14,140 bases of DNA, taken from NCBI GenBank assembly GCA_021107975.1, contig JAIORT010000785.1:1-14140 (forward strand). Reading direction: 5' to 3'. The translations under genes and the position numbers were made by a program. This stretch comes from Bacteroidales bacterium (GTDB taxonomy: Bacteria; Bacteroidota; Bacteroidia; Bacteroidales; JAADJA01). The notes under the pieces are model-generated. The model worked only from the letters and a program-made list of their open reading frames with translations. It made no database searches and was not told the origin of the DNA. This document shows positions 1 through 6,806 of this stretch, piece after piece (the first letter of the stretch is position 1; every line of letters starts with the position of its first letter).

Positions 1-39
1 CGAAAGCTTTCGGGGCTGGTTCGAGTCCAGGTGGCCCAC
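1..39 (+). tRNA. 3' end of a tRNA gene (partial)
   Basis: A canonical T-arm is visible: CTGG (16-19), loop TTCGAGT (20-26) and CCAG (27-30). It is followed by an acceptor-like 3' strand ending TGGCCCAC. No CCA is encoded (the next bases are TAA), which is common in Bacteroidota. The 12-nt palindrome CGAAAGCTTTCG (1-12) just before the T-arm could be the long variable arm of a class II tRNA (Ser, Leu or Tyr). The fifth T-stem pair would be a G-G mismatch (15/31), so the exact acceptor boundary is uncertain by a base or two. The anticodon lies outside the window, so the amino acid cannot be assigned. Confidence 0.55.
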
Positions 40-48
40 TAAATCAAA

Positions 49-369
49 ATGAATTGTTTCGATTATACTGATATAGAATTTTTATTAATAGCTGGAGCAA
101 TATATTTGTTTATTGCAGCCACAGTTGCTAAAATTGGATCGTACAGGGTATGCGGAGGCACGAAAGCGTTTATTACCAGTATTATTCTTACACCGTTTAT
201 TGGTATTATATATGCCTTAGTCTCTCCTCAAAAACATTTAATAAAAACTGTTCATTACCGTTGTACAAATTGCGGGCTTGAATATGTTAGTAAGTACAAA
301 TATTGTCCTTCTTGCGCTAAAGAGGGAAAATATTGCAGGCTGGAAAAAGTAAGCATGAAGACATATTGA
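49..369 (+). CDS. Small membrane protein with C-terminal zinc ribbon
   Basis: This 106-residue protein has two hydrophobic segments (about residues 8-27 and 40-58) and then a cytosolic tail. The tail holds two CxxC knuckles, C72/C75 (CTNC) and C86/C89 (CPSC), 10 residues apart, as in a zinc-ribbon or rubredoxin-like metal site. The motif LTPFIG in the second helix followed by SP is typical of small Bacteroidota zinc-ribbon membrane proteins. The function is unknown; a scaffolding or sensor role would be a guess. ATG at 49 is the only plausible ATG start, because the next methionine is residue 103. It lies only 9 nt after the tRNA's last base, leaving no room for a separate promoter or a normal leader, so the mRNA probably comes from processing of a tRNA transcript. 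Confidence 0.82.
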   Translation: MNCFDYTDIEFLLIAGAIYLFIAATVAKIGSYRVCGGTKAFITSIILTPFIGIIYALVSPQKHLIKTVHYRCTNCGLEYVSKYKYCPSCAKEGKYCRLEKVSMKTY

Positions 370-482
370 ATAAAAAAAACAATTCAAAATGTAACTTTTT
401 TTTTAAATAGAAGTTTACATACAAAAATTCAATTCATAAATTTAATTCATAAAAAACTGAGTATTAATTAAAAATATTTGTT

Positions 483-1217
483 ATGAAAAAGAGAGACGCA
501 GCATTTATTTTAAGTTTAGTATTGTTTTTAACATTTAGCTTATCAAATGTCAAAGCACAAATTCATTCATCAACAGGTGGAGGTTCATGGAGTGATACAC
601 TTACCTGGGTAAACTGGCAAATTCCGGGAGCCAATGATGATGTTGTTATTGAGGGTCCGGTTGATGTAACCGGTGCCGAATGCAGAAATATTGTAATAAT
701 GCCTAATGGAGTTCTGCAAAACCGTAGTTATACCAATTACACATTACGTGTTAATGGTAGTTTAACTAATAATGGTATCATCAGGAATTATCCCGGATGG
801 TACAATCTATATCTAACTGTTGGCGGTGATATCGTCAATAATGGTGAATGGTCGAATAGTTATACATATTTAACTGGCGACCAGGATCAGACCTTAAGCT
901 TTACAAAAGAATTCTCAGGTTACCGTGTAGAGGATGTTAACCCTGCAAGTGCAATATTTGCAAATACGGATATTACATTTAAAAACACAAAGATTGACTT
1001 GAATGGAGGTAGTCTGGTATTAGGACAAGGTGGCAAGCTTTATATTTATGGCGAATGGCTGTATAATGGTCAGATTAGCGGCGACGGCAGTGATATCTAT
1101 CTCTTCGACAATGCTTTCCTCGAAAGAATTACATTAGATAATGTATCTCTGAAAGGTATAGTTAATATTTTCAGCAGTGTTGTGCTTGAAGAAGAGAGTG
1201 TAATTGATTTTGATTAA
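483..1217 (+). CDS. Secreted beta-solenoid-like protein, short
   Basis: This 244-residue protein begins with a classic signal peptide: MKKR, a hydrophobic core, then a likely cut at VKA|Q (25/26). The mature part opens with TGGGSWSDTLTW and later IPGANDDVVI, the 'GxWsdpxTWxxxxxPgxxDxVvI' opening of many exported Bacteroidota proteins with right-handed beta-helix domains. The rest is rich in Asn, Gly and alternating hydrophobics (LTNNGIIRN, IVNNGEWSN, LYIYGEWLYNG), consistent with stacked beta strands. Such proteins usually run much longer and end in adhesion or type IX sorting domains. This one stops after one solenoid-sized domain with no C-terminal sorting signal, so it may be truncated or a stand-alone form. 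An intrinsic terminator follows 25 nt after the stop. The role is unknown; surface or periplasmic structural function is inferred from the fold. Confidence 0.85.
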   Translation: MKKRDAAFILSLVLFLTFSLSNVKAQIHSSTGGGSWSDTLTWVNWQIPGANDDVVIEGPVDVTGAECRNIVIMPNGVLQNRSYTNYTLRVNGSLTNNGIIRNYPGWYNLYLTVGGDIVNNGEWSNSYTYLTGDQDQTLSFTKEFSGYRVEDVNPASAIFANTDITFKNTKIDLNGGSLVLGQGGKLYIYGEWLYNGQISGDGSDIYLFDNAFLERITLDNVSLKGIVNIFSSVVLEEESVIDFD

Positions 1218-1241
1218 TAAAAATATTTCCCTGAATTTTAC

Positions 1242-1272
1242 AAAAGCTGTCCATAAGGGCAGCTTTTTTTTT
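1242..1272 (+). terminator. Rho-independent terminator after the solenoid gene
   Basis: The hairpin pairs AAAAGCTGTCC (1242-1252) with GGGCAGCTTTT across the loop ATAA (1253-1256), with one U-G wobble, and runs directly into nine T residues. Its position 25 nt past the stop at 1217 separates the solenoid-protein transcript from the next gene. Confidence 0.85.
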
Positions 1273-1307
1273 AATTATATCTCTTAATTAATAAATTATT
1301 TGTATTT

Positions 1308-1315
1308 TACCTTCG
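1308..1315 (+). promoter_or_regulatory. Possible -7 box upstream of the dockerin-tailed gene
   Basis: TACCTTCG matches the Bacteroidota -7 consensus TAnnTTTG at all but one position. It lies 78 nt before the ATG at 1394 and downstream of the terminator. No TTTG stands at the usual 19-21 nt spacing upstream, so the call is weak. The rest of 1273-1393 is AT-rich with nothing else recognisable. Confidence 0.25.
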
Positions 1316-1393
1316 ACTTTTTAAAACCATACATTTATCAACCTGAAATAAATATTAATTAATCTGTATATTATTAATCAAATCTACAAAAAG

Positions 1394-2617
1394 ATGAAAA
1401 CATTAAAAAAAACAAATCCGGTGATTTTTGCTACATTCTGGCTGATCTCAGCCTTTATGTTAGCTATGTCTTTTCAAAACATTAAGGGACAATCATTTAA
1501 TGATATCAAATCATTTAAGGGTCCATTAACTGATGATCTATTAGTATTAACGGCAGTAGGCAATGGATACAGCGATCAGACAATAATAATATTTATTCCT
1601 GATGCTACTGCAGGTTTTGATTCTGATTATGATGCATATAAATTACAGGGAATTTATGCAGCGCCCCAGTTGTATTCGATTATTCCCTGTTGTAATCTTG
1701 CCGTGAATGCATTACCTGAAATCACTACTAATCTTGAAGTTCAGTTAGGCTTTGAAGTGGGATATGATACAACATACACCATCTCAGCTACATATTTATA
1801 TACTTTCGATCCCTCAGTTACTATTCACATGGAAGATACAAAAGAAAGTGTATTTATTAACCTGATGACAGATTCGGTTTACACTTTCACGGCAAACCCA
1901 AGTGATGACCCCGAGAGATTTAAACTTTACTTCAATTATACTTTATTTATTGATTTGGAAGTGTTCCTCGAAGGTCCCTATAGCGGACCCGAAATGAATA
2001 CTAATCTTAATGCGGGAGGTTTTATTCCATTAGCACAGCCTTACAACACAACCCCATGGAATTACAATGGTTCGGAATCAGTAGCTGCAATTCCAAACTC
2101 AGACATAGTTGACTGGGTATTGGTAGAACTGAGGGAAGCGACAGATGCCGGCTCAGCTAATAATGCTGCTATGTTCGACAGGCAAGCAGGTTTTCTTCTG
2201 AAAAACGGAACTATTGCCGGGCTTGATGGAGTCAGTAATTTAGAGTTCCATATTCCGTATTTGCAAAATTTGTATATTGTCGTCTGGCACAGGAATCATC
2301 TGGGAATTATGTCAGCTTATCCTGTAACGGAATCGGGAGGTATTTACAGTTATGATTTTTCTTCCGGTGTTGATAAGGCTTATGGCGGAGTGCTTGCTCA
2401 CAAAAACCTTGGCGGAGGAGTTTATGGAATGATTGGCGGCGATGGTGATGCCAACGGTATTATTAATAATGCCGATAAAACCTCAATATGGTGGATAATA
2501 GCCGGTAAAAGAGGATATGAAGCAGGCGATTATAATCTGAACGGTCAGATTAATAATAAGGATAAAAATAATGTTTGGTTAATCAATATCGGAAGTACTT
2601 CTCAGGTGCCAAATTAA
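1394..2617 (+). CDS. Exported protein with C-terminal dockerin-like EF-hand pair
   Basis: This 407-residue protein has a signal peptide (MKTLKK, hydrophobic core, cut near residues 32-33). Its C-terminal half is a recognisable Bacteroidota module: NAGGFIPLAQPYN, then AAIPNSDIVDWVLVELR, then VVWHRNHLGIMSA. It ends in two dockerin-like calcium loops: D350-x-D352-x-N354-G with D361, and D379-x-N381-x-N383-G with D390. The terminus SQVPN matches the QVP ending I associate with this family. The N-terminal part (about residues 40-190) is a beta-rich region with a Cys-Cys pair (IIPCC) that I cannot assign. The role is probably extracellular or cell-surface, with the calcium loops as a folding or docking module; the ligand is unknown. 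The LytTR regulator starts 6 nt after the stop, so both are very likely on one transcript. Confidence 0.92.
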   Translation: MKTLKKTNPVIFATFWLISAFMLAMSFQNIKGQSFNDIKSFKGPLTDDLLVLTAVGNGYSDQTIIIFIPDATAGFDSDYDAYKLQGIYAAPQLYSIIPCCNLAVNALPEITTNLEVQLGFEVGYDTTYTISATYLYTFDPSVTIHMEDTKESVFINLMTDSVYTFTANPSDDPERFKLYFNYTLFIDLEVFLEGPYSGPEMNTNLNAGGFIPLAQPYNTTPWNYNGSESVAAIPNSDIVDWVLVELREATDAGSANNAAMFDRQAGFLLKNGTIAGLDGVSNLEFHIPYLQNLYIVVWHRNHLGIMSAYPVTESGGIYSYDFSSGVDKAYGGVLAHKNLGGGVYGMIGGDGDANGIINNADKTSIWWIIAGKRGYEAGDYNLNGQINNKDKNNVWLINIGSTSQVPN

Positions 2618-2623
2618 TTTCCC

Positions 2624-3361
2624 ATGATATCTGTTGTAGTAATAGATGACGAACCAAAAGCCCGCGAAACTATCATTAATATTCTTCAATTAAGCCCGAC
2701 AAAGTTAAAAATTGTCGGACAAGCTGATGATGTTAAATCGGGGTTTGATGTTATTAATACGCAAAAACCAGACCTTGTTCTGTTAGATATTAACCTGCCT
2801 GACGGTACCGGATTTGACCTGTTAAAAAAATTCGAAAAAATAAACTTTAAAGTCGTATTTATTACAGCACATGAAGAATATGCAATAATAGCCTTCAAAT
2901 TCAGCGCCCTCGATTATATATTGAAACCGGTGGCATCCGGAGAGCTTTTACAATCAGTTGAAAAAGCAAGCGAATCAATACATAAAGAAGAAACTGAATT
3001 AAAGCTAAGCGCCTTTCTTTCAAACCTTGATAAGATTAGAAAAATTGTATTAAAAACCGCCGAAAGCATTCATATTGTGAATATAAAGGATATTATTCAT
3101 TGCGAGGCAGATGGTAATTATACCAACTTTTATCTTGACAATAGTGAAAAGCTAATGGTTTCAAGAACGTTGAAGGATTACTCCGAAATGTTAGAGCAAG
3201 CCGGATTTTTCAGAACTCACCAATCTCACCTTGTCAATCTTGACCATATTTCAAGGTATGATAAAACCGAAGGCGGACATCTTGTTATGGATAACGAATC
3301 AATAGTTCCGGTTTCTTCACGTAAAAAAGAAACCCTGTTCAGGCTTTTTGAAAGCATATAG
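2624..3361 (+). CDS. LytTR-family response regulator
   Basis: This is a 245-residue two-domain transcription factor. Residues 1-118 form a CheY-like receiver with acidic residues D8/D9, phosphoacceptor D55 (LVLLD), T81 and K101 (ILKP). Residues about 138-245 form a LytTR DNA-binding domain, with the typical IIHCEADGNYTNFYL core and the FFRTHQSHLVNLDHI stretch. The length is the standard size for this class. These regulators normally pair with a LytS/YehU-type membrane histidine kinase, but no kinase is present in the window, so it is an orphan here. The start ATG lies 6 nt after the previous stop, implying co-transcription with the dockerin-tailed exported protein. It converges on the minus-strand glycosyltransferase across 35 nt with no convincing terminator. 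Confidence 0.96.
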   Translation: MISVVVIDDEPKARETIINILQLSPTKLKIVGQADDVKSGFDVINTQKPDLVLLDINLPDGTGFDLLKKFEKINFKVVFITAHEEYAIIAFKFSALDYILKPVASGELLQSVEKASESIHKEETELKLSAFLSNLDKIRKIVLKTAESIHIVNIKDIIHCEADGNYTNFYLDNSEKLMVSRTLKDYSEMLEQAGFFRTHQSHLVNLDHISRYDKTEGGHLVMDNESIVPVSSRKKETLFRLFESI

Positions 3362-3396
3362 CGGATGTAGTACTTAAAGTATTTAAAGTAAAACTG

Positions 3397-5019
3397 TTAT
3401 TCAGTTTTTCGCAAATAAATATTTAATGTGGCTTTCGACCTGGGAACATAGCCTGCTACCTCATCGTGCCATTTGTAAATAGTAGTATCATAGCTAATGT
3501 CAACAACTCCGATTTTTTCATATTGTTTAACGTATTCATCAAACCAGCTAAATATCTCCATTGGAATATCATTATAAATCAACCATGATGTCCTGATGTT
3601 TGCATAAACAATAGCTTTAGGCTTATTTTTTTCTATTTCTTTTATCATTTCTTTTTGCATATCAAGGTTATACTTATGTGGTTTAACCAATTCATAAGTA
3701 AATAGATATCCGGTTGCGGGTTTGTTCATAGTATAAAAATAAATTTCAGCTTCCGAACCAAGAACTGCTAAATTATCTTCCGAATTAAGAATGCGATTTA
3801 AAGAATCACTAACTATTTTAGCCTCATAATAAGGGTTTAATCCTTCAAAATATCGTACTAATGTTTGTGTATTATGTTGAAAATATATTTTTGTTTTATT
3901 GATAACGTAGTATCCCGAAATAAAAATAATAAACACAAAAACTATGACTTTAATAATACCTTGATTAAATCTGTTTACAAGTTTTATGATTAAGTTGGAA
4001 AAGAATCCAAAAAATATGACTGTTACCGGAAGGATCATAATAAAATAATGATATCTGAAATAAAAACCTGCCGAAACACTTAAAAAACCAAATATTCCTA
4101 ACAAGAGGATTAATAGTTTATTTGCAAACGGAAACCTGCTGAAAATAAAAGCAAAAAAACCCAAGAAAGAAAAAGCCCATATTTCTCTGTAATGATGAGT
4201 AACATAGATTAATGAATTTTTCAAAATATAAATCGCTTCATTAAAAGAAATAATTTTTGAATAGCTGGATGGATATGTTATTGTCCACTTGATAAACTGC
4301 TCAAAAGTTCCCTGCCACAATACTATTAATACTATTATTAAATATGGCAATCCAATTCCTGATAAAAGACAAAACAGCTTATAAAAAAATTTACCGATAC
4401 TTTTTCTATTTACAAAAAGATGGTGGTAAACCAAGAACAAAACCGGCACTATAACAATAAAAAGAGCTGATTGTTTCATAATAAATGAAAGTCCCGTAAG
4501 TAATCCGCTAATGAAGAAGTAAATTATCTTATTAGTATCAAAAGCTTTAAGCAGAACAATCAGCCCTGAAATAACAAACAGATTTACAAATTGCTCCGAC
4601 ATAGCTGAATAACCAATAACTGAATAGTCCACCGAAAGCAAAGAGTATCCTAAAGCTGCAAAAGCTCCTATATTCTTATCGTACAGCTTTTGAGTCAATT
4701 TATATATAAAATAAATCCCTAACAAATTGATAAAAGTACCGGCAATCCTTACTGCTAATAAATTTTTTCCAAAAAGCACCATAAAAAGACTGTACACAGC
4801 TGATACACCAGGCAATTTATAATTGTATGCAAAATCGTAAAGGTCATTTCCCGATAAAATTAATGATGCGATATATGCAAACTCTCCTTCATCGCGAACT
4901 AACGGGAAGCTTATCAGCTTTATATGGATTATTATATTAAGTATGAATGCTAATGCTAATATTGCCTCACTGAAGTAGGGAAAAAAAATATAATTATTCT
5001 TTTTATTAGATTTGCCCAT
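3397..5019 (-). CDS. GT-C glycosyltransferase, ArnT/PMT-like
   Basis: This polytopic membrane protein of about 540 residues resembles the PMT_2/ArnT glycosyltransferase superfamily. Such enzymes move a sugar from a polyprenyl-phosphate donor to an acceptor on the outer face of the inner membrane. The first loop after TM1 holds the expected acidic pair in RDEGEFAYIA (D43/E44 from the ATG). It is followed by the family-like YNYKLPGVSAVYSLF and a run of roughly ten hydrophobic segments, and ends with a soluble domain of about 150 residues. Donor and acceptor cannot be read from sequence. I chose ATG at 5019 (MGKSNKK); a TTG 15 nt upstream (5034) is in frame but less likely. It is divergent from the TMTC-like gene, with 59 nt between the starts. 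Confidence 0.92.
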   Translation of the reverse strand: MGKSNKKNNYIFFPYFSEAILALAFILNIIIHIKLISFPLVRDEGEFAYIASLILSGNDLYDFAYNYKLPGVSAVYSLFMVLFGKNLLAVRIAGTFINLLGIYFIYKLTQKLYDKNIGAFAALGYSLLSVDYSVIGYSAMSEQFVNLFVISGLIVLLKAFDTNKIIYFFISGLLTGLSFIMKQSALFIVIVPVLFLVYHHLFVNRKSIGKFFYKLFCLLSGIGLPYLIIVLIVLWQGTFEQFIKWTITYPSSYSKIISFNEAIYILKNSLIYVTHHYREIWAFSFLGFFAFIFSRFPFANKLLILLLGIFGFLSVSAGFYFRYHYFIMILPVTVIFFGFFSNLIIKLVNRFNQGIIKVIVFVFIIFISGYYVINKTKIYFQHNTQTLVRYFEGLNPYYEAKIVSDSLNRILNSEDNLAVLGSEAEIYFYTMNKPATGYLFTYELVKPHKYNLDMQKEMIKEIEKNKPKAIVYANIRTSWLIYNDIPMEIFSWFDEYVKQYEKIGVVDISYDTTIYKWHDEVAGYVPRSKATLNIYLRKTE

Positions 5020-5049
5020 AAAAATTAAATTCAAAAAAGTAAAAATAGA

Positions 5050-5057
5050 TAAATTTG
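5050..5057 (+). promoter_or_regulatory. Candidate -7 box for the TMTC-like gene
   Basis: TAAATTTG is an exact match to the Bacteroidota -7 consensus TAnnTTTG and lies 21 nt before the ATG at 5079, in the divergent gap 5020-5078. No TTTG occurs at the normal 19-21 nt spacing; the nearest (5011-5014) is 35 nt away, inside the opposing gene. Confidence 0.35.
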
Positions 5058-5078
5058 AACTTTTAATTTTTTAAAATT

Positions 5079-6443
5079 ATGCAATTAGCAAAAAACGACA
5101 AGATTTGGCTGATGTTAGCGGTATTAATATCCGTAATTAGTTACTATCCTGTTTTCTTTAATGATTTCACCAACTGGGACGACAATTTTTATGTAACAGA
5201 CAACGATCTGATCAAATCATTCAGTTTACATAATATTTATACATGGTTTACAAAATCACATACAGGCTTATATCACCCATTAGTTCTTTTTTCCTTTGCT
5301 TTGGATTATTCAGTAAACGGGCTTAATCCTTTGATGTTCCATATTACAAATATGTTACTTCATGTTTTAAATACTTTGTTGGTTTTCAGGCTTGTTTATG
5401 TGCTTTTTAATAATCGTTTTATTGCAATAATCACAATGTTATTATTTGGAGTACATACATTACATGTTGAATCTGTTGCCTGGATTACAGAAAGAAAAGA
5501 TGTGCTGTATTCCTTCTTTTTCCTTACCTCTCTTAATCTGTATGTTCTTTACAATCAAAAAAAGAAACCCGGTTATTTATTAATGACTTTCCTTTTTTTT
5601 ATTATGTCATTATTATCAAAAGCTTCGGCGGTAACTCTTCCTGTTAACCTACTTATAATTGATTATTTATACGGGAGAAGACTTATTAGTAAGCGGGTAA
5701 TAAATGAAAAAATTCCTTTTTTCATTATGTCCGCCATTTTCGGAATGCTAACTATATATGCTCATCATCACCATGGTTCTCTTACGAATTCGACAGGGTT
5801 AACTTTTTTTACAAGAGTATTAATTTCGGGAAAGGCATTAATGTTTTACTTTATTAAAACTCTTTTACCAATTAAATTATCTGCTTATTATCCAATGCCC
5901 CAGATTCCGAATAAAAGCATTCTATTCGGAATAGCGATGAATCTTATAAGTTATTTAATTTTATTAATCGGGATGGTTTTAACATTTAAACGATCTAAAA
6001 TCATTTTTACCGGTATCGTCTTTTTTATTATTAACATTGCCTTGTTTCTGGTTCCGGTAGGCGTTCCTATTATACAAGCCGACAGATTTATTTATATACC
6101 TTCTATCGGACTTTTTGTGATTATTTCTTATGGTTTATATTATTTATTTAAAAAATATCCTAAAATCAAAACTGCCGGACTTATTTTTATTTCATTATAC
6201 ATATTGTTTCTTAGTGTATTAACTTTTCAACAAACAAAAGCCTGGAGTAACAGTTTAATACTTTGGAATAATGTAATAAACACAACCGGTAAAACTTATT
6301 TTCCATTATTAAAAAGAGGTATAGCTTATCGCGAGGAGCAGAATTATATAATGAATCTATTAGGCTTAATCATAACAATTATTATGCTTATGAAAATCGG
6401 GGCTTCATTTATTTGGTTCAGAAAAAATATAATAAGGCGATAG
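5079..6443 (+). CDS. TMTC-like membrane protein, frameshifted before its TPR tail
   Basis: This is a GT-C-like polytopic protein of the bacterial TMTC / O-mannosyltransferase-like type, normally membrane domain plus C-terminal TPR array. The hallmarks are WDD in the first loop (W33, D34, D35), the luminal motif HVESVAWITERKDVLY (H129 to Y144), about ten hydrophobic segments, and the end of the membrane domain at TKAWSNSLILW. One TPR then begins (KRGIAYREEQNY, around nt 6312-6347), but the frame fails. The last 32 residues (MNLLGLIITII onward) are frameshift product, not TPR. The true continuation is in frame at 6350-6739. ATG at 5079 has a -7 box 21 nt upstream. Any activity would depend on the membrane part alone. 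The substrate is unknown, and the usual HPxHVE proline is Thr here. Confidence 0.85.
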   Translation: MQLAKNDKIWLMLAVLISVISYYPVFFNDFTNWDDNFYVTDNDLIKSFSLHNIYTWFTKSHTGLYHPLVLFSFALDYSVNGLNPLMFHITNMLLHVLNTLLVFRLVYVLFNNRFIAIITMLLFGVHTLHVESVAWITERKDVLYSFFFLTSLNLYVLYNQKKKPGYLLMTFLFFIMSLLSKASAVTLPVNLLIIDYLYGRRLISKRVINEKIPFFIMSAIFGMLTIYAHHHHGSLTNSTGLTFFTRVLISGKALMFYFIKTLLPIKLSAYYPMPQIPNKSILFGIAMNLISYLILLIGMVLTFKRSKIIFTGIVFFIINIALFLVPVGVPIIQADRFIYIPSIGLFVIISYGLYYLFKKYPKIKTAGLIFISLYILFLSVLTFQQTKAWSNSLILWNNVINTTGKTYFPLLKRGIAYREEQNYIMNLLGLIITIIMLMKIGASFIWFRKNIIRR

Positions 6444-6739
6444 ATGACTTCAGAAGTTCGCTTGAATTCAACCCTGAAAGTTCTTACGCTTATTGCAGCC
6501 TGGGATTTGCTTTTTTACATCTCGACAATTATAAAGAAGCTATGGAAAATCTTAATAAAGCCATTGAAATTTATCCCGGTTATGCCGATGCTTACAAAAA
6601 CAGAGGGGAAGTATATATTTGTATGGAGAACTACGAAGAAGCCTGCAACGACCTTAAACAAGCTTTGTCTTTAGGATTGACAAAATCCGACGAGGAAGAT
6701 GTAAAAACTTTAGTAAAAGAATACTGTGGGGAAGAATAA
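6350..6739 (+). pseudogene. Detached TPR tail of the TMTC-like gene
   Basis: This open frame continues the upstream protein in the -1 frame and has no convincing start of its own; the first candidate is TTG at 6413, inside a repeat. It encodes the end of one broken TPR and three good 34-residue TPRs. The glycine-8 positions are at nt 6401, 6503 and 6605, exactly 102 nt apart. Conserved TPR residues are in place: A20 in YNKAI, YKEAM and YEEAC, and P32 in FNPES and IYPGY. The distance from the previous TPR glycine (6318, upstream frame) is only 83 nt, 19 short of a repeat. That deficit accounts for both the frameshift and the missing residues. It may be translated from the TTG as a short soluble TPR protein, but I consider that unlikely. 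Confidence 0.7.
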
Positions 6740-6759
6740 TTTTTAAATTTTATTTAATG

Positions 6760-6792
6760 ATTGTAGCTTCTTAAATTTAATTTGTAATTTTG
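6760..6792 (+). promoter_or_regulatory. Promoter of the cotransporter-MscS operon
   Basis: ATTG (6760-6763) and TAATTTTG (6785-6792) are separated by 21 nt. This fits the Bacteroidota vegetative promoter (TTTG, 19-21 nt, TAnnTTTG) with one mismatch in the -33 box and none in the -7 box. Transcription would start near 6798, giving an unusually short leader of about 9 nt before the ATG at 6807. Confidence 0.5.
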
Positions 6793-6806
6793 AACTATTA
6801 CAATAG

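Noticed and set aside
1..12. A tmRNA 3' end, suggested by TTTCGG before the T-arm
   Set aside because: The acceptor strand TGGCCCA does not fit the conserved tmRNA acceptor (pairing to GGGGCTG), so an ordinary tRNA is more likely.
3362..3396. Bidirectional terminator between the LytTR and glycosyltransferase genes
   Set aside because: The stretch has AT-rich near-palindromes (TACTTAAAGTA) but no GC stem or clear T-tract.
6300..6350. Programmed -1 ribosomal frameshifting to reach the TPR frame
   Set aside because: No X XXY YYZ slippery heptamer in the right phase and no downstream hairpin were seen, and frameshifting would not explain the 19-nt shortfall between TPR glycines.
6444..6674. A 76-codon plus-strand frame directly after the TMTC-like stop
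   Set aside because: It overlaps the TPR coding frame, which has perfectly spaced TPR residues; this frame shows none and is a shadow.
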